From: Actinomycetes bacterium
GTDB taxonomy: Bacteria; Actinomycetota; Aquicultoria; CAJVYJ01; JAUVQD01
Assembly: GCA_030605305.1 (NCBI GenBank)
Contig: JAUWIO010000035.1
Span: 1 to 6,995, forward strand
Direction: 5' to 3'
Length of the DNA: 6,995 bases
Part shown: positions 1 through 5,426 of the stretch, piece after piece
Layout: the number at the start of each line of letters is the position of its first letter
Position numbering within the stretch: position 1 is the stretch's first letter
Notes under the pieces: generated by a model
What the model was told of the DNA's origin: nothing
Databases searched by the model: none
The model's input: only the letters and a program-made list of their open reading frames with translations
Made by a program: the position numbers and the translations under genes

Positions 1-431
1 AGGTAGATGCCACTGACCCCATTGCGCTACAGGCGGCCATCGGGGCCGAGAGGAAAGTAGATCGGGTACTGGTGGACGCCCCCTGCAGCGGGCTTGGGGT
101 CTTTGCCCATCGACCGGATGCGCGCGGGCGCAATGAGCCCGTGGAAATAGCTGAGGTGGCCGAGATTCAGCTGCGTATGCTCGTAAGCGCGGCTGCATTG
201 GTCGGCCCGGGCGGGGTAGGCGTCTACTCGGTATGTACTATTACAGCGCGTGAGACCACCGAAGTGATCAAGCGTTTTCTTTCGAGCAACGAATCCTTCG
301 AAGCCCAGGCATTCACGATCGCCGGGTTCGATTCCGGGCCCAACGGTTTTTTGCAATTATTACCGAGCGAACACGATGTCGACGGGATGTTCATCGCCAA
401 ACTTGTCCGCCGTTCCTCGTCATCGCGCTGA
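1..431 (+). CDS. rsmB: 16S rRNA (cytosine-967-C5)-methyltransferase RsmB, C-terminal fragment (5' end outside window)
   Basis: Only the last 142 codons are present; the frame opens at base 3 and stops with TGA at 429-431. The fragment covers the second half of the Rossmann methyltransferase fold of the RsmB/NOL1/NOP2 family, which transfers methyl from SAM to C5 of a cytosine in 16S rRNA in the cytoplasm. It begins at an acidic loop (VDATDP), then shows motif IV DAPCSGLG with C28 of the fragment. Next comes an RPD segment (HRPDARGR, where most relatives have RPDxRW) and motif VI VYSVCTI with C78, the position of the catalytic cysteine; most relatives read YSTCT/S there. The end, DGMFIAKLVRR, matches the usual final beta strand. 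Both cysteines of the two-cysteine mechanism are kept, so the enzyme looks functional. Family assignment is firm; RsmB rather than a paralogous NOL1/NOP2 enzyme is likely but rests on the C-terminal half only. Confidence 0.85.
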   Translation, partial: VDATDPIALQAAIGAERKVDRVLVDAPCSGLGVFAHRPDARGRNEPVEIAEVAEIQLRMLVSAAALVGPGGVGVYSVCTITARETTEVIKRFLSSNESFEAQAFTIAGFDSGPNGFLQLLPSEHDVDGMFIAKLVRRSSSSR

Positions 432-1967
432 GCGGACCCCCAGCTCCAGTGACTCGTCAAGTGTTCGGGTCAGGTCGTCAAGACGTTCGCTGAATTCGCG
501 TTTTAGGCGGGCCAGCGCCGCCACTGAGGGGCGTCCGCGCTCATAGAGTGAGGTGCTCGTAGCGATAACATCGTGAACAGCCTGATGAAACTCGTCTACC
601 GCGGCATTACACGGAGCGAGCTGGGCGGGCTGCACGGCCATTCCCAGTTTATGCGCTTGGAGCGTCTGCGCCGCCCTCATCAGACCCGGGGCCGGTCGAG
701 CGGGCCACAGACCATCCTTTACCGTCGCCAGCAGCTCGCCGACGCGCTCATCCAAAAACCGGGCAGTGTAGCCGAATCCATCCCCGTCGAGCAGCCCGTC
801 TGTGCGCACCCGCTCCAGGAGTGGTTGACCCGGGAAGAAACCCATATCGCTGAGATTCCGGGGGTCGGGGCCAACCCCGGTATCTCGGAGGAAGTCGAGA
901 TCGTCGCGGATCTGCTTGAAAGTAGTATAGGGATTGAACATGATAAAGCCGACCTCCACGGCATACCCGAGTTTTTGCAGAATAGCCAGCGCCCGCCGAT
1001 TCGTCTCCACCGTCGTTTCTTTGTCAAAGAGGTCGAGGGTCTCATCGTTGCCGCTCTCGATGCCAAGGAAAACTGAGCGGAGCCCGGCCAGTTTCAAGTC
1101 GCGAAAGAGTCCTTCTTCGACCTGGTCGGCGCGGCAGGAGACCCCTAAGACGTAATCGACTTGACGCCGTCCGAGGGCCTCGGCAAATTCAAATGCCTGG
1201 CGCCGGCCGATCTTGCCGGGACCGATAAACGAATCGTCATAGAGCAGCACGAAAGGGGAGGGGGCAATGGCCCTGACGGCATCGATCTCATCAAGGACGT
1301 CGTCGGGCGCACGCCTTCGCCAGACGCGCCCTTTAAAACTTCGATAGAACGTGGCGATACTGCAAAACGAGCACTGCTCATGACAGCCACGGGTACTGAC
1401 CGCCGCCACCTGCTCAAACGCACCAGGACGGGCTTTGACGATGTCCCTGGCCGGCCAGGCCAGCGTATTCAGGTCGGAGACGAGGGGGCGAGGGGGATTA
1501 ACGATGATATCATGGCCGTCACGCCAGGCCAGGCCGGCAACCGCCCGCCACTCGACGCCTCCTGTCACCGCCTGTGCAAGTTCAACCAGAGTCAGTTCGC
1601 CCTCCCCGCGAACGATGCTATCGACGCAGGCATATTCGCTTAATATCTGCTCGTAGGTGAACGTCGCCGGGTGGGCACCGATCGTCACATGTGCCTTCAG
1701 GCCGTCTGTGCGCAGCTCGACCAGCCAATCAAGAACCGGCCTTAGGGAGTCCTGAAAGATCGTCGATATGCCCAGCACTTGGAAGTCCTCAAGCATCAGT
1801 TCTTTCTTGAGGGCGGGGAAGTCTAATAAAAAGGCGGGCGCGTCGATCATGCGAACTGTTAATCCGTTCCGCCTGAGCGCCGCCGCCAAGTATCCGAGGC
1901 CCAGGTGTTCCTTGGGCGGACCGCCGGCGCGGGTCAGGGGCGGGTTTATCAAGACGACATCTGTCAC
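420..1967 (-). CDS. B12-binding-domain radical SAM protein, substrate unknown
   Basis: From a GTG start at 1967 this encodes 515 residues. Residues 1-135 form a Rossmann-like cobalamin-binding domain (start TDVVLINPPL, later TIGAHPATF, the counterpart of the usual GG-H-AT loop). The radical SAM core follows at about 188-400, with the iron-sulfur motif C195-x3-C199-x2-C202 in STRGCHEQCSFC and the SAM-binding strand FLGIESGND. A helical tail of about 100 residues ends the protein. This architecture is shared with BchE-like cyclases, methylases and many uncharacterised enzymes, so no reaction can be assigned. I prefer the GTG because GGAG lies 5 nt upstream and a promoter (-35 at 2039-2044, -10 at 2016-2021) sits behind it. 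An in-frame ATG at 2063 would add 32 residues unlike the family (SFRVERPTPI...) and would start upstream of that promoter. The gene is divergent from nrdR and its 3' end overlaps rsmB by 12 bp. Confidence 0.88.
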   Translation of the reverse strand: MTDVVLINPPLTRAGGPPKEHLGLGYLAAALRRNGLTVRMIDAPAFLLDFPALKKELMLEDFQVLGISTIFQDSLRPVLDWLVELRTDGLKAHVTIGAHPATFTYEQILSEYACVDSIVRGEGELTLVELAQAVTGGVEWRAVAGLAWRDGHDIIVNPPRPLVSDLNTLAWPARDIVKARPGAFEQVAAVSTRGCHEQCSFCSIATFYRSFKGRVWRRRAPDDVLDEIDAVRAIAPSPFVLLYDDSFIGPGKIGRRQAFEFAEALGRRQVDYVLGVSCRADQVEEGLFRDLKLAGLRSVFLGIESGNDETLDLFDKETTVETNRRALAILQKLGYAVEVGFIMFNPYTTFKQIRDDLDFLRDTGVGPDPRNLSDMGFFPGQPLLERVRTDGLLDGDGFGYTARFLDERVGELLATVKDGLWPARPAPGLMRAAQTLQAHKLGMAVQPAQLAPCNAAVDEFHQAVHDVIATSTSLYERGRPSVAALARLKREFSERLDDLTRTLDESLELGVRSAR

Positions 1968-1976
1968 TTTTACTCC
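1968..1976 (-). promoter_or_regulatory. Ribosome binding site that decides the GTG start of the radical SAM gene
   Basis: On the minus strand GGAG (plus-strand CTCC, 1973-1976) lies 5 nt before the GTG whose first base is 1967. The protein that follows begins directly with the first beta strand of the B12-binding fold. This supports the 515-residue form over the 547-residue form starting at 2063. Confidence 0.6.
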
Positions 1977-2015
1977 AGAGGCATCGAGGAAACCGGATCT
2001 TATGATCGTACTAGG

Positions 2016-2044
2016 ATGATAGCTTATCGGCGTGGGTCGCTCAA
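2016..2044 (-). promoter_or_regulatory. Sigma-70-type promoter for the radical SAM gene
   Basis: Reading the minus strand, a -35 TTGAGC (2044-2039), a 17-bp spacer and a -10 TATCAT (2021-2016) predict transcription from about 2009. That leaves a leader of about 42 nt before the GTG at 1967. This is a match by eye; the spacing is ideal and both hexamers match consensus at 4-5 of 6 positions. It faces away from the nrdR promoter, and the two core promoters are about 35 bp apart. Confidence 0.5.
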
Positions 2045-2056
2045 CTCTGAATGAAT

Positions 2057-2072
2057 ATGCCATATTTGGTAT
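2057..2072 (+). promoter_or_regulatory. Candidate NrdR box 1 (distal)
   Basis: Sixteen bases, ATGCCATATTTGGTAT, match the published NrdR-box pattern (acaCwAtATaTwGtgt) at about 10 positions, including the conserved C and G nine bases apart. It lies 32 bp upstream of box 2, and within their 14-base cores the two agree at 12 positions. Each box alone would be weak; the paired arrangement at three helical turns is what supports the call. Confidence 0.6.
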
Positions 2073-2078
2073 AAGGAC

Positions 2079-2107
2079 TTCACCATGCGCCCCATATCTT
2101 GTATAAT
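2079..2107 (+). promoter_or_regulatory. nrdR operon promoter, probably giving a leaderless mRNA
   Basis: A -35 TTCACC (2079-2084), a 17-bp spacer and a perfect -10 TATAAT (2102-2107) are visible. The usual 6-7 nt discriminator places the first transcribed base at or next to the A of the nrdR ATG (2114). There is no purine-rich Shine-Dalgarno sequence between the -10 and the ATG, as expected for a leaderless transcript. The -35 lies in the linker between the two NrdR boxes. Confidence 0.7.
2089..2104 (+). promoter_or_regulatory. Candidate NrdR box 2 (proximal, overlaps the nrdR -10)
   Basis: Sixteen bases, GCCCCATATCTTGTAT, match the NrdR-box pattern at about 11 positions. The last three bases are the first half of the TATAAT at 2102-2107, so a bound NrdR oligomer would block RNA polymerase. 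The linker to box 1 is 16 bp (2073-2088), the arrangement known from the autoregulated nrdRJ promoter of Streptomyces. Confidence 0.62.
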
Positions 2108-2113
2108 GCGGCC

Positions 2114-2587
2114 ATGAGGTGCCCGTATTGCGGCTCGGCCGACAACAAAGTCACTGACTCCCGCACGACGGACTCCGGAGATGCCATCAGGCGTCGCCGG
2201 GAGTGCTTAAGCTGCGGCGAACGCTTCACGACTTTTGAGCGCCTTGAGGAGACGCCGATCACCGTCATCAAGAAGGGCGGGGAACGCGAACCCCTAGATC
2301 GGCAGAAGCTGATGGCCGGGTTATTGCGGGCGAGCGTCAAACGGCATATCACCCGAGAGCAGCTTGAGAATCTAGTGTCCGATATCGAAACTGATCTGCG
2401 TAATCAATTCAAATACGAAGTGACCGCGAAAAGGCTTGGCGACCTGGTTCTCGACAGATTAAGAGAGCTGGACAAGGTGGCCTACATCAGGTTCGCCTCG
2501 GTGTACAAGGAGTTCCAAGATGTCGACGAATTCACCGAGGAGTTAGAAAAACTGCAAGAGGCACGTGTGAAACGGAGGAATAAATGA
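2114..2587 (+). CDS. nrdR: Transcriptional repressor NrdR of ribonucleotide reductase genes
   Basis: 157 residues, the usual family length. NrdR senses dATP/ATP and binds paired 16-bp boxes to repress ribonucleotide reductase operons. The N-terminal zinc ribbon shows C3-x2-C6 (MRCPYCGS) and C31-x2-C34 (CLSCGERF), with the basic RRRRE stretch between the pairs. The ATP-cone domain spans about 49-137, starting ITVIKKGGEREPLDRQK and ending KVAYIRFASVYKEF. A charged helix (EELEKLQEARVKRR) closes the protein. The start at 2114 gives the canonical MRCPYC; a TTG in frame at 2101 or just before would add five residues encoded by the -10 box itself and is rejected. It is the first gene of the operon, its stop overlaps the next ATG by 4 nt, and paired boxes upstream suggest autoregulation. 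Confidence 0.97.
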   Translation: MRCPYCGSADNKVTDSRTTDSGDAIRRRRECLSCGERFTTFERLEETPITVIKKGGEREPLDRQKLMAGLLRASVKRHITREQLENLVSDIETDLRNQFKYEVTAKRLGDLVLDRLRELDKVAYIRFASVYKEFQDVDEFTEELEKLQEARVKRRNK

Positions 2588-2823
2588 CGGTCAAATTGTT
2601 CTGGAAAGAGGATTGCCCAAAATGCCCGGCGGCCAAAAAGACAGTGGCCGGGCTGGACGGGATCGAATATTACAGCCTTGATGAATCCGACGGCCTAGCC
2701 GAAGCAGCGTTCTATAGCGTTATGTCGACACCATCGCTTGTGATCAGCGACGATGAGGGTACAGAGGTGGTCTCATTTAGAGGCGAGATCCCCAGCGTTT
2801 CCGAGCTAGACCGTTGGCTCTAG
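2584..2823 (+). CDS. Small thioredoxin/glutaredoxin-fold redoxin
   Basis: 79 residues with the minimal thioredoxin-fold plan: beta strand (VKLFWKEDC), active site C11-P-K-C14, helix (PAAKKTVAGL), then the cis-proline signature STPSLVI with P50, a final beta strand and a C-terminal helix. Redoxins of this size (NrdH-like or glutaredoxin-like) supply electrons to ribonucleotide reductases, and a short thioredoxin gene beside an NrdG-type activase is common in anaerobes. I infer that this one serves the reductase. The ATG overlaps the nrdR stop as ATGA and has GGAGG at 2574-2578, 5 nt upstream, so the two are translationally coupled. The protein has no signal peptide and should be cytoplasmic. 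The specific subfamily cannot be decided by eye. Confidence 0.85.
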   Translation: MTVKLFWKEDCPKCPAAKKTVAGLDGIEYYSLDESDGLAEAAFYSVMSTPSLVISDDEGTEVVSFRGEIPSVSELDRWL

Positions 2824-3533
2824 GCACTGAACTCCGCTCCATCGCCGGACTCCTGCCTGTCAGTATGGTCGATTGGGAAGGAAAGCTGGCCACGCTTCTC
2901 TTCTTGCGGGGCTGCAATATGCGGTGCCCTTATTGTCACAATCCCGAGCTGGTGCTATCGGCCGGGATCGGCCGTCTGAGCTGGGCTGAAGTGGGCGGGC
3001 AACTGCGCGAGAAGAAGGGCTGGATAGATGGGGTAGTGATCACCGGCGGCGAGCCCACTATCGATCCTGAGCTGGAGGAGATCGTGGCGCGCGTGCGAAG
3101 CGAAGGTCTGGGCATCAAACTCGACACTAACGGAACGCGCCCGGCGGTCCTAAGGAAACTCCTGTCCGAGGGAGCACTCGATTATGTGGCCCTTGATATA
3201 AAAGCGCCGTTCGATCGTTATGAGGCGGTAGCGAGGGTGGCCGACATGGCCGGACCGGTCCGAGAGTCTATTGCGGCACTAGTCGAGTCCGGGGTCGAGC
3301 ATGAGTTCCGAACCACTGTTGTCCCGGGATTCTTCGAACCGAACGAATTGATCGACGTCGCAAAAGAGCTGGGCGAAGCCGGTGGGAGCCGCTACTTTAT
3401 CCAGCAGTTTAATCCGGGCACCGTTCTTGATGAAGCGCTGTCGGCCGTGCGCCCGTTTCCCAGCGGTCTCCTCGAGGCCGCGGCGGAATCCTGTTCGGAG
3501 TTCCTGCCCACGAAGGCGAGAGGGAAATTGTAA
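2814..3533 (+). CDS. nrdG: Anaerobic ribonucleoside-triphosphate reductase activating protein (NrdG2-type radical SAM enzyme)
   Basis: 239 residues, normal for the longer NrdG2 form found outside enterobacteria. These enzymes use a 4Fe-4S cluster and SAM to install the glycyl radical on class III reductase NrdD. Visible are the cluster motif C34-x3-C38-x2-C41 in RGCNMRCPYCHNPEL, the glycine-rich ITGGEPT (77-82) and the SAM-contacting strand IKLDTNG (101-107), then LDYVALDIKAPF and FRTTVVPGF. The N-terminal strand that usually reads DYPGK is DWEGK here. The start is uncertain: TTG at 2814, used here, keeps the first strand (LRSIAGLLPVSMVDW) and overlaps the redoxin by 10 nt, while the next ATG at 2865 would remove it. 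No nrdD lies next to it, so the partner is elsewhere or the protein activates another glycyl-radical enzyme. Fold certain, partner inferred. Confidence 0.85.
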   Translation: MALGTELRSIAGLLPVSMVDWEGKLATLLFLRGCNMRCPYCHNPELVLSAGIGRLSWAEVGGQLREKKGWIDGVVITGGEPTIDPELEEIVARVRSEGLGIKLDTNGTRPAVLRKLLSEGALDYVALDIKAPFDRYEAVARVADMAGPVRESIAALVESGVEHEFRTTVVPGFFEPNELIDVAKELGEAGGSRYFIQQFNPGTVLDEALSAVRPFPSGLLEAAAESCSEFLPTKARGKL

Positions 3534-3964
3534 TGGAGATAAACATACAGCAGCTTGACGACGGCCTGGCCGTCCCCGAATACGCCCACGATTCCGATGC
3601 CGGCTGCGATCTTAGGAGCACGGTCGATGTCGACTTGGCACCCGGCGAGAGAGCGCTGGTCCCGACCGGTATCGCCCTGGGCATCCCTGAAGGCTACGCC
3701 GGCTTTGTCCAGCCGCGCTCGGGCTTGGCGGCGAAACACGGCATCAGCGTCGTCAATGCTCCCGGGTTGATCGACTCTCACTATCGAGGCGAATTAAAGG
3801 TCATCCTCATAAACACCGACTTGCGCGAGCCGTTCTCCGTCAAACGCGGAGACAAAGTCGCGCAGCTGGTCATCCAGGCCGTTGAGTCGGTCCGGTTCAA
3901 CGTCGTCGACTCTCTCGACGCGACAGTCCGGGGCGCCGGGGGCTTCGGCAGCTCGGGAGTTTGA
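3533..3964 (+). CDS. dut: dUTP diphosphatase (trimeric dUTPase)
   Basis: 143 residues, typical of the trimeric family. The enzyme hydrolyses dUTP to dUMP and pyrophosphate, keeping uracil out of DNA and feeding thymidylate synthesis. All five motifs are present: I DAGCDLRS (22-29), II PRSGLA (61-66), III GLIDSHYRGELKV (78-90) with the catalytic aspartate D81 and the base-gating tyrosine Y84, IV RGDKVAQLV (105-113), and V RGAGGFGSSG (133-142), the glycine-rich tail that closes over the substrate. The family often has GxIDxDYRGE; a histidine replaces the second acidic residue in motif III. The ATG shares one base with the nrdG stop (TAATG) and GAGAGGG at 3518-3524 precedes it by 8 nt, so it belongs to the nrdR operon and should share any NrdR control. 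The gene looks intact. Confidence 0.97.
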   Translation: MEINIQQLDDGLAVPEYAHDSDAGCDLRSTVDVDLAPGERALVPTGIALGIPEGYAGFVQPRSGLAAKHGISVVNAPGLIDSHYRGELKVILINTDLREPFSVKRGDKVAQLVIQAVESVRFNVVDSLDATVRGAGGFGSSGV

Positions 3965-3971
3965 GTAAAGG

Positions 3972-4000
3972 TTGCCCGGAGACTGACGTCACTGTAGTAT
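3972..4000 (+). promoter_or_regulatory. Candidate promoter of rlmN with a very short leader
   Basis: TTGCCC (3972-3977), a 17-bp spacer and TAGTAT (3995-4000) resemble a sigma-70 promoter. Transcription would start around 4007, only a few bases before the ATG at 4011, so the mRNA would be leaderless or nearly so. The GGGG at 4004-4007 is a poor ribosome binding site at 3 nt spacing. The shifted reading TATACG (3998-4003) would put the start exactly at the ATG. Confidence 0.45.
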
Positions 4001-4010
4001 ACGGGGTCGC

Positions 4011-5051
4011 ATGATACCTTTAGAACAAATAGACGCGGCCATCAAAGGTCAACCTTCCTATCGAAAAGCGCAGATCTATCGGGCGCTCTTCACCAATACT
4101 TGCAGTTCATGGCGGGAAGCGACTGATCTGCCCGCCGATCTCCGGGCTCAATTGACCCAATCCGCGCCCCTGGCGATCGATTCGCGGTTCTTCGAGTCCG
4201 AAGACGAGCGAAGCATCAAGGCCCTGACGCGCCTGGCGGACGGCAACTACACCGAGACGGTTTTAATGAGAGCGGGCAGCCGCAACACGGTGTGTGTTTC
4301 CACGCAGGTGGGCTGCGCTATGGGATGTGTCTTTTGTGCCAGCGGCCAGAACGGCTTCACCAGAAATCTCACATTTGAAGAGATCGTCGGGCAAGTACTG
4401 CTTTTTGCTAGAAAACTCAAGGCCGAGGACCGCGTGGTCACAAATGTCGTTTTCATGGGCATCGGTGAACCGCTGCTCAACTACGATAACCTGATCGCGG
4501 CCATCAGATTCATGAACCGCAAGGACACGCTGGACTTAGGGGTCAGAAGGTTCTCGATCTCGACCAGCGGGATATCAAGGGGCATCAAGAAACTGGCCGT
4601 CGAAGATTCCTTGGCGGTGAACCTGGCGATCTCGCTGCACTCGGCGATAAACGAGAAGCGGGCGAAGCTGATGCCTGTCGATCAGAGAACCCGGACCGGG
4701 CTTTTGGCCGCAAACCTAAAAGAGTACTTTGCGAAGACAAAAAGAAAGATCATGATCGAGTACGTCCTTTTAGAGATGAACACGGGCCGGGAAGACGCTC
4801 TGGCCCTCAGGGACTTCATAAACGAGATGGGCGCGGCTTACGTGGTGAATCTGATCCCGCTCAACGAAAACGACGGCTCAAACCACAAATCTCCGGACCG
4901 ACGCGATCTGTACGATTTCAAGGAACTTCTAACTGAGCTGAAGATCAATCATGTTCAAAGACACTCTTTTGGCACCGATATTGCCGCCGCCTGCGGCCAG
5001 CTCGCCGGCCGGACAGACGCTTCCCCGGCACGTACTCGTAACGCACGATAA
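4011..5051 (+). CDS. rlmN: Dual-specificity 23S rRNA (A2503-C2) / tRNA (A37-C2) methyltransferase RlmN
   Basis: 346 residues, a normal length. RlmN is a radical SAM enzyme that methylates C2 of A2503 in 23S rRNA, and of A37 in some tRNAs, by a mechanism using two cysteines. The N-terminal helical domain includes the QPSYRKAQIYRALF helix. The motif C102-x3-C106-x2-C109 (VGCAMGCVFCASG) binds the cluster. C95 in NTVCVSTQ corresponds to the resolving cysteine (C118 in E. coli), and C328 in IAAACGQL to the methyl-carrying cysteine (C355 in E. coli). MGIGEPLLNYDN and LAISLHSAINEKR are further hallmarks. Before the C328 loop, RHSFGTDI replaces the more common RRSRGxDI. A short basic tail (RTRNAR) follows. 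It lies 46 nt after dut and has its own promoter-like sequence, so it is probably transcribed at least partly independently of the dNTP operon. Confidence 0.96.
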   Translation: MIPLEQIDAAIKGQPSYRKAQIYRALFTNTCSSWREATDLPADLRAQLTQSAPLAIDSRFFESEDERSIKALTRLADGNYTETVLMRAGSRNTVCVSTQVGCAMGCVFCASGQNGFTRNLTFEEIVGQVLLFARKLKAEDRVVTNVVFMGIGEPLLNYDNLIAAIRFMNRKDTLDLGVRRFSISTSGISRGIKKLAVEDSLAVNLAISLHSAINEKRAKLMPVDQRTRTGLLAANLKEYFAKTKRKIMIEYVLLEMNTGREDALALRDFINEMGAAYVVNLIPLNENDGSNHKSPDRRDLYDFKELLTELKINHVQRHSFGTDIAAACGQLAGRTDASPARTRNAR

Positions 5052-5122
5052 TATATCTTATGTTAAGTAGTGCTTTTTAGAGCGTTTCCCTGTTCTTAGT
5101 GGGTCTGTGGGTCGATTGGAGC

Positions 5123-5152
5123 TGTAGAACGTTGAGGGTGTAGAACGATGAG
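5123..5152. repeat. Short tandem direct repeat, 14 bp x 2, 16-bp period
   Basis: TGTAGAACGTTGAG (5123-5136) and TGTAGAACGATGAG (5139-5152) differ at one base and are separated by two bases. This could be a regulatory protein site with two half-sites on adjacent turns, or chance duplication. No gene start nearby needs it. Confidence 0.6.
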
Positions 5153-5213
5153 AGCGCTAAAGTGTGGTGGCGTAGAGCAGCGGAACCAGGGGCCGTTTCT
5201 AGAGGTGGAGTCG

Positions 5214-5233
5214 AAAAAAAGATCCGAAGACCC
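5214..5233 (-). terminator. Rho-independent terminator-like hairpin, minus strand
   Basis: On the minus strand GGGUC and GAUCU pair around a UUCG loop closed by C-G, an exceptionally stable tetraloop, and seven U residues begin at the base of the stem. The stem is short (5 bp, two of them G-U). It would end any leftward transcript from the rib operon or from the promoter near 5430. Confidence 0.5.
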
Positions 5234-5422
5234 GTGCCCGGCGTCGATCGGGCGGTCAGTCACCGCATCGCGGCGGTTATTGACGATCCGCCCGCAAAAA
5301 CGTTTCGAACCTCTCTTTGCTTCCCGAATGGTCGTATTGCTAATGGCGGCGGACATATCGATAGAGACCAAGTGGTCCCTTAGGTTCTTCATCTTGTTAG
5401 GCTCCCCGTAGACAAGCGACGG
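5214..5422 (-). ncRNA. Candidate structured small RNA of about 210 nt, family not recognised
   Basis: On the minus strand a promoter-like pair (TTGCTT at 5457-5452, 17 bp, TATATT at 5434-5429) predicts a start near 5422. Downstream come a 7-bp hairpin with loop ACUU (about 5359-5376), a long hairpin at 5294-5249, and a terminator of 5 bp closed by C(UUCG)G followed by U7 (5233-5214). The long hairpin has an outer 7-bp stem (CGGGCGG on both arms' complement), a 4-nt bulge, then an 11-bp stem with one mismatch and one G-U pair, and a 6-nt loop. I do not recognise it as RNase P, 6S, SRP, tmRNA or a named riboswitch. The alternative is a 98-codon frame from ATG 5392 with GGGGAG 9 nt upstream, but it runs through the terminator. 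The sequence shows the structure; transcription is inferred. Confidence 0.35.
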
Positions 5423-5426
5423 TCGC

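Noticed and set aside
573..1076. Plus-strand frames within 573-1656
   Set aside because: They are antisense to the radical SAM gene, whose motifs and codon pattern are intact throughout.
4990..5015. GC-rich inverted repeat (GCCGGCCGG region) as an rlmN terminator
   Set aside because: It is inside the rlmN coding region, right after the conserved ACGQL motif, and has no following U run.
5298..5312. T-loop-like TTCGAAC suggesting a tRNA
   Set aside because: No 5-bp T stem flanks it on either strand, and no acceptor, D or anticodon arm can be drawn around it.
5096..5392. Minus-strand 98-codon frame starting at ATG 5392 with GGGGAG 9 nt upstream
   Set aside because: The protein resembles nothing I know, its second half is rich in S, R, H and P with no domain-like pattern, and it crosses the C(UUCG)G-U7 terminator and the long hairpin. 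It remains possible that the first part is a leader peptide.
5148..5411. Plus-strand 87-codon frame in the same gap
   Set aside because: No recognisable family, overlaps the hairpin-rich stretch on the opposite strand, and lacks a promoter. Coding on either strand would need conservation data.
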